From positions 1-64,000 of the forward strand of contig JACQFQ010000039.1 in assembly GCA_016199985.1 (NCBI GenBank): a stretch of 64,000 nucleotides of DNA, given 5' to 3'. Position numbers and translations under genes: made by a program. The stretch is from Verrucomicrobiota bacterium. GTDB lineage: Bacteria; Verrucomicrobiota; Verrucomicrobiia; Limisphaerales; UBA11320. The notes under the pieces were generated by a model. It was given only the letters and a program-made list of their open reading frames with translations. It did not search any database and was not told the origin of the DNA. Shown here piece after piece: positions 34,210 through 42,596 of this stretch (its first letter is position 1; each line of letters starts with the position of its first letter).

Positions 34210-36369
34210 TTAGTTCAGGTAGATGAACTCGTTCGCCGCCATGAGTGTTTGGCAGAGCGCGGCCCACGCGTCGGCTCGGGCCGAGGAGGCGTCCGCGACG
34301 CCGGCTCGAAAAACGGCGAGAAAGCGTTCCGCCTTGCGTCGCTCCTCCGACGCGGGAGGACGGCCATAGGCCAGGATGTAAGCGCTGTTCAAACGGCGCG
34401 CGTCGTTCGCGCCGGCTTCGGCCGCGACGCGCTCGGCGAAGCGGCGGGCCTCCTGGCCGACGAGCTCGCTGTTCATCATCAGCAACGCCTGGGGAGCGAC
34501 AACCGTCGCGCCGCGATTGCCGGTCGGCACGGCGGGATCCGGATAGTCGAACTGCTCGAACAAATCGTAGAGGTGATTCCGGATCACGGGCAGATACACC
34601 GCCCGCCGCGGCGCGTCGTAGCGGGTGTTGTCCTTGGATGTGTGGTTGAAGACGAACTCGCGGTTCTTGAGAGGGATGGTCTTTCCCCCCTGCGTGAAAT
34701 CGAGGCCGCCGGAGACGAAGAGCAGGGCGTCGCGAATCTCCTCAGCCTCGAGACGACGGACTGAAAAATGGGACAGAAAGCGATTCTCCGCGTCAACGGA
34801 CTCGGCCTCGCGCTCCGCCTGAGCCGACATCTGGTAGACGCTGGAGAGCATCATCAGCCGGTGCATGGACTTGACGCTCCATCCGTCCGCGATGAAGCGG
34901 CGAGCCAACCAATCAAGAAGCTCCGGATGCGATGGGCTCTCGCCCAGCCTCCCGAAGTTGTCCGTGCTCGCCACGAGGCCCCGCCCAAAATGCCAGCGCC
35001 AGATCCGATTCACCATCACCCGCGCCGTGAGGGGGTGTTCGGGGTCCGCGATCCAGCGGGCGAGCTCCAGCCGGCCGCTCTGCCGCTCGCCAAACTGCGG
35101 GGAGCGGGCGAGCGTCATGGCCCGCGGCACGCCCCGCGCCACGGGCTTGCCCAGGGCGAGGTGGCTTCCGCGGATATGCACGGGCAATGAGCTCAGAATG
35201 TTTGTGGCTTCCGTCACGCCCATCGTGGTGGGCAGCTCCGGCGCTTCCTCCTCCATCTTCTTCAGGCCGGCCCGAAGCCTTTCCAACGAAGCCAGCGTGT
35301 TGGATGGATACAGCTTCTCCGGATCCTGCGGCAGGCCGTTCGTTCCGCGCGCGGCAAGGAGGCGTCGATTTGCTTCGGATACTGAGTTGGCGATCGCCAG
35401 GCGCTGCGACGCGACGCGTTGATCCGACTCGGCCTGGACGCGATAATCCTCGGCGCGGGCCACGACCGGCTCGTGCCATTTGGCGATCGTCTTCAGATCG
35501 TCCATGGTCTGGGTGCTTTTGAAAATGGCCGCCAGCGCGTAGTAATCCTCAGTTGAGATCGGATCGAACTTGTGATCATGGCATCTCGCGCATCCGAGCG
35601 TGGTTCCGAGGAGCGCCCGACCCAGGGTCTCGATCTGCTCGTCGATCATGTCCATCTCCAGCTTCACCTTGTCGGGCTCGGCGAGAAGCTTCGGACCGAT
35701 GCAAAGAAACCCCAGGGCGGTCAGGCGTTCCGTCCTCCCGTCGGCGTTCGCTCCGTCGGGAAGCAGATCGCCGGCGAGTTGCTCCAGCACGAACTGGTCA
35801 TAGCGCTTGTCGTTGTTGAACACGCGGATCACATAATCCCGATAGCGCCAGGCGTTGCCAAAGGCGACGTTCTCATCCAGGCCGTTGGAGTCGGCGTAGC
35901 GAACCACATCCAGCCAGTGCCGGCCCCATCGCTCCCCGTAATGGGGCGACGCAAGGAGACGGTCCACGACTTTTTCAAACGCGTTGGCCGAGCGATCCGC
36001 CAGAAAGGCGTCGACCTCGGCGGGCGTCGGCGGAAGCCCGATCAGGTCGAATGTGGCTCGGCGAATCAGCGCGCGCCGATTCGCGGGCGCCGCCGGCTTG
36101 AGTCGCTTCTCCTCAAGCTTCTTCAGGATGAACGCGTCGACGGGTGATCGGACCCAGGCGGATTGGCTCGTTGCGGGAGGCTCTGGCCGGGTCATGGGTT
36201 GGAACGACCAGAAAGCGCGCGCATCCGTGGAGTCGCCGAGTTTCGAGGACGCGTTGAAGCCTGCGATGGCGGCCCCCTCCGCCGTTGTCGATCCGCGCGC
36301 CCAAGCGACGCATGCCAGCAGGCAAGCGCAGAGGGCGGATCGGAAATGACATGGAACGGAGACGATCAT
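34210..36369 (-). CDS. DUF1549 / DUF1553 (PSCyt2-PSD1) protein
   Basis: A 719-residue exported protein from ATG 36369. The signal is about 1-28 (CHFRSALCACLLACVAWARG). DUF1549 begins near residue 95 with RRATFDLIGLPPTPAEVDAF, and HYGERWGRHWLDVVRYADS follows. The signature CARCHDHKFDPI (about 255-266) contains a CxxCH typical of this family. DUF1553 covers about 400-700 with LARWIADPEHPLTARVMVNR and WSVKSMHRLMMLSSVYQMS. No separate N-terminal PSCyt1 cytochrome domain is present, unlike longer relatives. It pairs with the DUF1501 gene three bases downstream. Confidence 0.9.
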   Translation of the reverse strand: MIVSVPCHFRSALCACLLACVAWARGSTTAEGAAIAGFNASSKLGDSTDARAFWSFQPMTRPEPPATSQSAWVRSPVDAFILKKLEEKRLKPAAPANRRALIRRATFDLIGLPPTPAEVDAFLADRSANAFEKVVDRLLASPHYGERWGRHWLDVVRYADSNGLDENVAFGNAWRYRDYVIRVFNNDKRYDQFVLEQLAGDLLPDGANADGRTERLTALGFLCIGPKLLAEPDKVKLEMDMIDEQIETLGRALLGTTLGCARCHDHKFDPISTEDYYALAAIFKSTQTMDDLKTIAKWHEPVVARAEDYRVQAESDQRVASQRLAIANSVSEANRRLLAARGTNGLPQDPEKLYPSNTLASLERLRAGLKKMEEEAPELPTTMGVTEATNILSSLPVHIRGSHLALGKPVARGVPRAMTLARSPQFGERQSGRLELARWIADPEHPLTARVMVNRIWRWHFGRGLVASTDNFGRLGESPSHPELLDWLARRFIADGWSVKSMHRLMMLSSVYQMSAQAEREAESVDAENRFLSHFSVRRLEAEEIRDALLFVSGGLDFTQGGKTIPLKNREFVFNHTSKDNTRYDAPRRAVYLPVIRNHLYDLFEQFDYPDPAVPTGNRGATVVAPQALLMMNSELVGQEARRFAERVAAEAGANDARRLNSAYILAYGRPPASEERRKAERFLAVFRAGVADASSARADAWAALCQTLMAANEFIYLN

Positions 36370-36647
36370 GCTCACGCTCGGTAGACTGCGGAACTCTAGA
36401 AAGCCCGCCGATTCTTGTCGATGGACATTCACGAGGAGCCGCGCGTCCATGGCCGGCGCAGGCCGCGGCGCAACCGATTCCACGGGAGGCCGCGGAATTC
36501 CCGTCAAGAGTCCAATTATCATTTGCCCCGGCGACGTCTGGCGCCTAGGTTCCGCGCGTTCCCAATCAGCGTTTGAACATGCCGCCGCAACCAACCCAAA
36601 CCGACACGCGCGTTGAATCCAAGGTGAAGCCCAGCGCCTCCTGAACG
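36370..36647. other. Divergent intergenic region
   Basis: These 278 bases lie between the starts of the DUF1549 gene (minus) and the M20 peptidase gene (plus). An AT-richer patch at about 36511-36526 (CCAATTATCATTTG) is the only likely promoter zone, but no pair of hexamers with good spacing was identified. No gene is seen. Confidence 0.35.
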
Positions 36648-37790
36648 ATGGTCGTCTCCCCTGTCATTCAAACGCTCGCCGACCTGGTGAGAATCAACAG
36701 CGTCAATCCCGCGTATGAAGGCGGCGTGTCCGAAGCGGGGATGGCGGATTACATTCGGACGTTTTTTCAATCCCGCGGGCTGGAAACCTTCGAGCAAGAG
36801 GTTTTCCCGGGACGCCGCAACGTGATCGCGCGCCTCCCTGGTCGCGACCCGGCCCGACGCGTGATCCTGGAAGCGCATACCGACACCGTGTCCGTGGCGG
36901 GGATGAGGATTCCGCCGTTTGAGCCCTCGATATCAGACGGACGTTTGCACGGACGAGGCGCCTGCGACACCAAAGGCGGGCTCGCCGGGATGATGCATGC
37001 CTTGGCCTCGCTGAAGGCCGAGGGCTTTGTTCCTCCCTGCGAGGCGTGGCTGGCGGCCGTTGTCGACGAAGAGCATTCGTATCGGGGGGTCGTGAAGCTC
37101 TGCGACGGTTTGACCGCCCATGCCGCGATTGTGGCGGAACCCACCGAGCTCCGGCTCGTTGCGGCGAGCAAGGGCGTGCTGCGCTGGCGTATCCATGTCC
37201 ATGGCCGCGCCGCTCACAGCTCGAAGCCGCAGCTCGGAGTGAACGCCATCGCTCATATGGCGCGTTTGGTATTGGCGCTCGAGGACAATCATCAACAGCT
37301 CGCGACCCGCCCCCATCCGCTTCTCGGACCGGCCACCTGCAACGTCGGCGTGATCCGAGGCGGGGTGCAGGTGAATTTTGTTCCCGACTCCTGCCACATC
37401 GAAATCGATCGACGCCTCCTGCCTGGGGAGAAAGTCGGAGACACCCTGGCTGGCTATCAGCGACTCATCCACGAGCTTGCCGTCCGCCATGTCGGTTTCG
37501 CGGCGACCATGGAGTCTCCGATGCTGGTGGATGAAGCTTTGGACACCCCCATGGACGCGCCGCTCGTGAAAGCCGCGGGGGAGATCTTGCGGGATCTTGG
37601 ATTGGATGGGACGCCTCGCGGCGTTCCGTTTGGCAGCGACGCAAGCAAGCTGTCGCGACAGGGAGTGCCGAGCCTGATTTTCGGCCCGGGGAGCATCGAT
37701 CGGGCCCACGCGGCGGAGGAGTTCGTCGAGATCGATCAGGTTCTGCGGGCTTTCGAATTCTACCGGGCCTTTCTCCGACGCTTCGAATGA
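36648..37790 (+). CDS. M20-family metallopeptidase / deacylase (ArgE-DapE type)
   Basis: A 380-residue cytoplasmic protein. The dinuclear zinc site is visible: EAHTDTVSV (His metal ligand), GRGACDTKGG (bridging Asp), VDEEHSYRG (the Glu-Glu catalytic/metal pair), then AEPTEL and a late SDASKL...GPGS with the final His (in DRAHAAEEF). A dimerisation insert lies at about 180-290. The family includes acetylornithine deacetylase and succinyl-diaminopimelate desuccinylase; the context gives no amino-acid pathway, so the substrate is left open. Its stop overlaps the next start (ATGA at 37787-37790). Confidence 0.88.
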   Translation: MVVSPVIQTLADLVRINSVNPAYEGGVSEAGMADYIRTFFQSRGLETFEQEVFPGRRNVIARLPGRDPARRVILEAHTDTVSVAGMRIPPFEPSISDGRLHGRGACDTKGGLAGMMHALASLKAEGFVPPCEAWLAAVVDEEHSYRGVVKLCDGLTAHAAIVAEPTELRLVAASKGVLRWRIHVHGRAAHSSKPQLGVNAIAHMARLVLALEDNHQQLATRPHPLLGPATCNVGVIRGGVQVNFVPDSCHIEIDRRLLPGEKVGDTLAGYQRLIHELAVRHVGFAATMESPMLVDEALDTPMDAPLVKAAGEILRDLGLDGTPRGVPFGSDASKLSRQGVPSLIFGPGSIDRAHAAEEFVEIDQVLRAFEFYRAFLRRFE

Positions 37791-38779
37791 ACGCCAACCG
37801 CGAGCACGAATCCATGAGACTCTCCGACGGTGCCCCGGCGCATTCCGCTCGCGGTCTGTCCCGTCGGGAGTTCCTGAGCGCGGCCGCGACGAGCGCGACC
37901 GTGTTGTCGATCGGCTGCCGCAGCGCGGCCGTCCCTGGCGTCCCCAGACACATCGATGCCCATGTCCACCTGTGGACGTCGGACCTCTCCCGATACCCGA
38001 TCGACGCCGGTTTCAAGGAGTCCGAGATGCAGCCTCCCCTCTTCACTCCGGAGCAGCTGTTCGCCCACACGCGGCCGAACGGCGTCGAGCGTGTCGTGCT
38101 CATCCAGATGAGCTACTACCGGTTCAACAACCAATACATGCTGGATTGCATGCGGCGCTTTCCGGGCGTGTTTTCCGGCGTGGCGATCGTGGATGAAACC
38201 GCGCCGCGGCTATCGGAACGAATGCGGGCCCTGGCAAACCAAGGTGTGCGCGGGTTTCGCGTCCATCCCGGAGCCCAGCCCCTCGCGTCCTGGATCGGAT
38301 CGGCGGGGATGGCGGATCTGTGGGAGGCGGCCGCGGACCAGGGTTTGGCCGTTTGCCCGCTCATCAACCCCGAGGCTTTGCCGGCGATCGCGATGATGTG
38401 CCGGCGATATCCCCGCACGCTCGTCGTGATCGACCACTTCGCGCGGATCGGGATCGATGGATGGGTTCGCGACGAGCAAATCGACGCGCTGTGCGTTCTG
38501 GCTCGGTTTCCCAATACCTTCGTGAAGACCTCCGCGTTTTACGCGCTGGGCCTGAAGCAATCCCCATACATCGATTTGGGGCCGATGGTCCAACGCCTTC
38601 GAGACGCCTTCGGCGCCCAGCGACTGATGTGGGCCAGCGACTGCCCGTTTCAGGTCGATCCGGGTCACAATTACGCCGACTCCATTTCCCTCATCCGAGA
38701 CCGCCTGGGTTTTCTGTCCGCAAGCGATCGAGAATGGATGCTGCGTCGGACGGCCGAGACGGTGTTCTTCCGGTCATAG
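37787..38779 (+). CDS. Tat-exported amidohydrolase-family TIM-barrel protein
   Basis: A 330-residue protein. The twin-arginine signal is LSRREFLSAAATSATVLSIGC (about 24-44), possibly with a lipobox Cys. The barrel starts at RHIDAHVHLW (about 54-63; the HxH metal pair), and the second half has VVIDHFAR and WASDCPF (late Asp). This is the amidohydrolase-2 family (lactonases, decarboxylases). It is translationally coupled to the M20 gene by a four-base overlap. Its end overlaps the convergent aminotransferase gene by six bases. Confidence 0.87.
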   Translation: MNANREHESMRLSDGAPAHSARGLSRREFLSAAATSATVLSIGCRSAAVPGVPRHIDAHVHLWTSDLSRYPIDAGFKESEMQPPLFTPEQLFAHTRPNGVERVVLIQMSYYRFNNQYMLDCMRRFPGVFSGVAIVDETAPRLSERMRALANQGVRGFRVHPGAQPLASWIGSAGMADLWEAAADQGLAVCPLINPEALPAIAMMCRRYPRTLVVIDHFARIGIDGWVRDEQIDALCVLARFPNTFVKTSAFYALGLKQSPYIDLGPMVQRLRDAFGAQRLMWASDCPFQVDPGHNYADSISLIRDRLGFLSASDREWMLRRTAETVFFRS

Positions 38780-39907
38780 CCGTTTCAACGCCTTCCCGAG
38801 CGCGGCCAGGAGCCGTCCGACGTCCTCATCGGTGTTGTAGCCGTGAAGCGCCACGCGGATGCGCCCGACCTGGTGCATGACATGAATCCGCTCGGCCTCC
38901 AATGCGGCGTGCAGTTCCGCGGCTTTTGGGTGCCGGAACGCCAGGATTCCCGTCGGCTGCCCGGGTTGATAAGGCGCGATGGGCGTCAGCCCGAGTTCAA
39001 CCAGGCCGCGATGCGTCCGGGCCACGAGCGCGTCGGCGTGCTCCGATATCGCCCGAATGCCCACGGCATCCAAGTATCGGAGCGAGGCGTTGAGCGCGTA
39101 CAGCGCGGCGAAGTTAGGCATTCCAACGGCGAAGCTCGCCGCTCCTTCCCTGGGAACAGCTCGCTGAAATCGATCCGCTTCGAACGCGTTCGCCAGATGA
39201 AACCAGCCCCCGGCGCGCGTGGTGAGGGAGGCCGCGCGACGTTTCGGAACCGCGACAACGCACCCTCCGTGAATGCCGAGCGACCACTTGTACGTGCTCG
39301 AGATGAGGATGTCGGCGTCGGCGCAATGGAGCTCCACGCGGCCAAAGGCCTGGGTGACATCGACCGAGAGGAGCGCGTTGGGAGCATGGCGTCGGACGAA
39401 GGCGGCCAGGGCCGCGCAGTCCAGGCGGAACCCGTTGTAGAAGCTGATCAGTGACACTTGCGCCAAGCGAGTGCGCTCGCTCAGCAGCGGAGCCAAGTCT
39501 TCCAGCGAAAGCGCGCCGTCGCGCGATGGCCAGAGGCGGACGTTCGGCGCGGGATGGACACGCAGCCATGGAGTGGCGCCGGCCGGAAAATCGAGATCTG
39601 TGACCACCACCTCGTCTCCGGCTTCGAGGTTGAGCGCGCTGGCCAACAGGTTGTAGGCCTCTGAACTGCATGAGCAGAAGGAAACCTCGTCGGCGACCAG
39701 AGCCAGCAGTCGCGCCGTGATTTCGCGACAGGCATCCAGCTGAGCGAAGTGCGCGTCGCGACCCCGCATGCCGCGCTGCTTGTCCTCCCAGTATTGCTGG
39801 ATGGCATGGCCGACGCAGCGGGGCGGAACGCTCTCCGCCGCGGTGTTCAGATAGGTCATGGACTCGAGGCCGGGGAAGTCCTGGCGACGGCGATCGTGCG
39901 TGAGCAT
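38774..39907 (-). CDS. PLP-dependent class V aminotransferase / cysteine-desulfurase-like
   Basis: A 377-residue fold-type I enzyme. It opens YLNTAAESVPPRCV, has the phosphate-binding region EVSFCSCSSEAYNLLA, LLSVDVTQAFGR (the PLP-contacting Asp) and the Schiff-base lysine in STYKWSLGIHGG. The C-terminal domain ends with VALHGYNTDEDVGRLL. These enzymes transfer amino groups, desulfurate cysteine or open kynurenine-type substrates; no sulfur-assembly genes are near, so IscS is not claimed. It follows the SMP-30 gene by 24 bases on the same strand. Confidence 0.87.
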   Translation of the reverse strand: MLTHDRRRQDFPGLESMTYLNTAAESVPPRCVGHAIQQYWEDKQRGMRGRDAHFAQLDACREITARLLALVADEVSFCSCSSEAYNLLASALNLEAGDEVVVTDLDFPAGATPWLRVHPAPNVRLWPSRDGALSLEDLAPLLSERTRLAQVSLISFYNGFRLDCAALAAFVRRHAPNALLSVDVTQAFGRVELHCADADILISSTYKWSLGIHGGCVVAVPKRRAASLTTRAGGWFHLANAFEADRFQRAVPREGAASFAVGMPNFAALYALNASLRYLDAVGIRAISEHADALVARTHRGLVELGLTPIAPYQPGQPTGILAFRHPKAAELHAALEAERIHVMHQVGRIRVALHGYNTDEDVGRLLAALGKALKRL

Positions 39908-39931
39908 GGCGGGAAGGAAGGGGACAGGGGT

Positions 39932-40936
39932 TCAGCGACGCGCGGCCGACTTGGACTTGGAGAACCTTGCCCACCCGGGATCGGGAACGCCGAAGCTCCA
40001 CAGGTGGCCTCCCGCCGTCACGAAGAGCGTTCGGAGATCCTCTCCGCCAAACGCGCAGTTGGTCACCTCATCATTCAGGATGGGCACAAACCGCTGGAGC
40101 TTGCCCTCAGGCGAGAGCACATAGACGCCACCGCTGAGAGGCTTCGAAGTTTCGTAGGGAGGATTGGCGATGTTCAGTCCCGCGGCGACGTAGAGGCGGC
40201 CCTTCTGATCGATCTTGAATCCGTCGGGACCGCGCCCGCCTTTCCAATCGAAAATGAGCTTTCGGGAGCTGGGGTCAATGGCGACGTCGGCGCGGAGGCC
40301 GAATCTCCACAACTTGCGGGCGCCTCCGATGTTGTTATTGTTGTTATCGGCCACGTAGAGGAACTGGTCGTCGGGGGACACCAGGATGCCATTCGGACGC
40401 TCGACCTCGTGACTGATGATCCGGGCGACTTTCCCCGGGGCGTCGATTCGATAGACGCCTTCCACAAGGCGACCATCCTGGTCCTTCATCTCCATGTCCT
40501 CACGAGGGCCGTAACGGGGATCGGTGAAGTAGACGCGGCCCTGGGAGTCAATGGAGAGATCGTTGGGAGTGTTGAAACGATGTCCTTCGTAATGGTCGGC
40601 GAGGATCGTGATTGTTCCTCCGAGCTCAGTTCGCGTGACGCGTCGCCGTCCGGATTCGCAGACCACGAGCCTCCCCTGCTGATCCAGCAGCATCCCGTTG
40701 GACTGAGCGTCGTCGCGGAACACGCTCGTCCGACCCGTGTCATCGCGTTTGTGGATCTTCCCGTCGCCCGAGAACAACAGGTATCCGTCGGGATGCCACA
40801 CGGGGCCTTCGCCGGCGTCCATCTTTCCGTGGTCGATGGGATGGAACAGCCGGGGCTCGGCGGCTTTCTGGATTTGGGCGACGAGGAACAATCCGAGTCC
40901 CAGAAGAAGGCGAGCGGCCGGCAATCGAGTTCGCAT
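39932..40936 (-). CDS. SMP-30/gluconolactonase-like six-bladed propeller, exported
   Basis: A 334-residue protein with a signal peptide (about 1-25, LLLGLGLFLVAQIQKA). Propeller features include EGPVWHPDGYLLFSG (Glu metal ligand), NTPNDLSIDSQGRVYFTDPR, ERPNGILVSPDDQFLYVAD and GPDGFKIDQKGRLYVA. The conserved Glu, Asn and Asp residues for a divalent metal are present. It probably opens a sugar lactone in the periplasm. A five-Asn run (after YVAD) comes from an AAC/AAT repeat in a loop. Confidence 0.88.
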   Translation of the reverse strand: MRTRLPAARLLLGLGLFLVAQIQKAAEPRLFHPIDHGKMDAGEGPVWHPDGYLLFSGDGKIHKRDDTGRTSVFRDDAQSNGMLLDQQGRLVVCESGRRRVTRTELGGTITILADHYEGHRFNTPNDLSIDSQGRVYFTDPRYGPREDMEMKDQDGRLVEGVYRIDAPGKVARIISHEVERPNGILVSPDDQFLYVADNNNNNIGGARKLWRFGLRADVAIDPSSRKLIFDWKGGRGPDGFKIDQKGRLYVAAGLNIANPPYETSKPLSGGVYVLSPEGKLQRFVPILNDEVTNCAFGGEDLRTLFVTAGGHLWSFGVPDPGWARFSKSKSAARR

Positions 40937-41002
40937 GGGCCGGAGCGTAGTGAGTCGACGCGCGCTGTCAGCGGAAACTTTTGGCGCCGCTTTCCGCGCC
41001 CT

Positions 41003-41719
41003 TCACCCCAGGACCCATTCCATGGCTTTCACGCTCCGCTCCGCGATGCCGGGAATCGCCATGAGCTCGTCGGCCGACGCATTGACCACGGCGCGAACGG
41101 AGCCAAAGCGCTCCAGAAGAACCTCCGCTCGCTTGGGGCCCACAGAAGGCAGCCCCTGGAGCGCGAGGAGTTGCGCGCGCTTTCTTCGTTTGGGGCGGCG
41201 ACCGACGCGGTCGATGGAGTCGCGGTCCTGACGAACGAGTTGGCGCCAGGCGTAGAGCATTAGGCGCGCGCTCTCCGCGGCGTCGAGGGAGCGGAGCACG
41301 GGAAGATGAAACACCAGCCCCAGGGTGATCAACGCTCCCTGGATCGCTGGGCGGCTCATCCCTGCGCTGGCGAGATCGCGTCCCGAGCCTTCCAGCACCA
41401 GCAAGGCGTCCGCCGGACCGCGCGCCATCCGGGACGCCTGGCTAAACAGGCGCCCATCAATGATCGAGGCGACGAAGTCGGCCGCGGTTTTTCGTTCGAC
41501 GATCAAGCGTCCGCCGAGCCGATAATCTCCGATGTTCAGCCGCTGGACCGTGGCGTTGACTCCGGGGATTTTTTGGAGTTCGAGGAGCACCGGCTGGCCC
41601 GCCTCGCGGTCATCGACCTGGATTTCGATGATATCCGGGGACGCCGTGGGCGAGGGTTCGGCCCCCTGGGCGCCTGTTCCCTTTGCCGACACGACTTCGC
41701 CCTCTTTGGCGACTTGCAT
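41003..41719 (-). CDS. ERCC4-type (XPF/Mus81-like) nuclease with helix-hairpin-helix domain
   Basis: A 238-residue protein from ATG 41719, chosen because an AGGAGGAGA site sits seven bases upstream; the frame stays open to 41824 without support. Residues about 32-150 form an ERCC4 nuclease domain with VDDRE (35-39), GDY (64-66) and the metal-binding ERKTAAD (75-81). A tandem helix-hairpin-helix follows at about 183-238, containing LPSVGPKRAEVLLERFGS and IPGIAERS. This layout is that of the archaeal/eukaryal XPF structure-specific endonucleases without the helicase. Bacterial copies are known but uncommon. It probably cuts branched DNA. Confidence 0.9.
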   Translation of the reverse strand: MQVAKEGEVVSAKGTGAQGAEPSPTASPDIIEIQVDDREAGQPVLLELQKIPGVNATVQRLNIGDYRLGGRLIVERKTAADFVASIIDGRLFSQASRMARGPADALLVLEGSGRDLASAGMSRPAIQGALITLGLVFHLPVLRSLDAAESARLMLYAWRQLVRQDRDSIDRVGRRPKRRKRAQLLALQGLPSVGPKRAEVLLERFGSVRAVVNASADELMAIPGIAERSVKAMEWVLG

Positions 41720-41726
41720 GAAGCTC

Positions 41727-41735
41727 TCTCCTCCT
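41727..41735 (-). promoter_or_regulatory. Strong Shine-Dalgarno site of the ERCC4 nuclease gene
   Basis: AGGAGGAGA on the minus strand ends seven bases before the ATG at 41719 and settles the start. Most genes here have weak or no such site. Confidence 0.75.
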
Positions 41736-41855
41736 CTGTGTTCGCGCCGCGCCAGCCGCGGCAAACAGCCGGTGGATGGCGGACGCGGGATCGTGGCCAT
41801 GACGCGCGGCGGATGTCGATCCACAAGTCGTGGGCTCGCGCGACCAAAACCGTCC

Positions 41856-41883
41856 TTGTGAAAAGAGGCGGCGCGGATATTTT
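41856..41883 (+). promoter_or_regulatory. Candidate sigma-70-type promoter for the redoxin operon
   Basis: TTGTGA (41856-41861) and TATTTT (41878-41883) are separated by 16 bases, in a divergent region, about 30 bases before the first probable redoxin start. It would drive the three-gene overlapping operon to 45426. The hexamers are imperfect. Confidence 0.4.
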
Positions 41884-41915
41884 TGATGGAGCGCGTCGGG
41901 CGCTGCGCCGACCCA

Positions 41916-42596
41916 ATGAAGCCGATGGATCAACATCACTCCTGGAGGAACAACGCATGGCATCGTCCACGCTGTCTCGCGGCGGGGATGACGCTCACGC
42001 TGTCTCTCGCGTTTCCTTTTCCCCAGGCTGGCGCGGGGGCGGGTCCGCCAGCTGCGGCGGAAGGGTCCGCGCGATCCCCCATCGCGAAGTTTCCCGCGCT
42101 CGCGGCGCTGGATCTGTCTGGGCGTTCCGTCGATCCCTTCGACGCTCACGACGCCCCAGCGACCGTGTTCCTATTCGTATCGACGGAGTGCCCGATTTCC
42201 AACCGCTACGCCCCGGAGGTCCGGCGTCTCCAGAAGAAGTTCGCCCGGTTCAACGTCCGATTCTGGCTGGTGTACTCCGACCCGCAGACTTCCGTCGAGG
42301 CGATCCGCGAGCATCTGAAGGCCTATCAACTTCCGGTGGATGTTCTGCGTGATTCGAAACACGCGTTGGTCCGTCTCAGCCAGGCCCGGACGACGCCCGA
42401 GGCCGCGGTGTTTCTGCCGGGCGGAAGGCTCGCTTATCACGGCCGTATCGACGATCGGTTTGTCGCGTTGGGAAAGGAACGGCCCGAAGCGACGCGGCAC
42501 GATTTGGAAATGGTTCTGGAAGCGATTGCCCACGGCAAACCGGCTCCTTTCGCCTCCACGCCCTCCGTCGGCTGCTACATTCCGGACTTGAAATGA
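41916..42596 (+). CDS. Exported thioredoxin-like redoxin protein
   Basis: A 226-residue protein (start uncertain). A hydrophobic segment (MTLTLSLAFPFPQAGAG, about 25-41) acts as the export signal. The thioredoxin fold follows, with FVSTECPISNRYAPEV, a single-cysteine CPIS active site rather than CxxC, and a second Cys far downstream in VGCYIPDLK. This is the AhpC/TSA/SCO-like variant often found upstream of cytochrome c / copper monooxygenase genes in PVC bacteria. Starts at 41886, 41916, 41925 and 41988 are all in frame. A good GGAGG-ATG pair at 41944-41959 is out of frame, so a small sequence error near 41960-41987 is possible. It overlaps the next gene by ATGA. Confidence 0.82.
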   Translation: MKPMDQHHSWRNNAWHRPRCLAAGMTLTLSLAFPFPQAGAGAGPPAAAEGSARSPIAKFPALAALDLSGRSVDPFDAHDAPATVFLFVSTECPISNRYAPEVRRLQKKFARFNVRFWLVYSDPQTSVEAIREHLKAYQLPVDVLRDSKHALVRLSQARTTPEAAVFLPGGRLAYHGRIDDRFVALGKERPEATRHDLEMVLEAIAHGKPAPFASTPSVGCYIPDLK

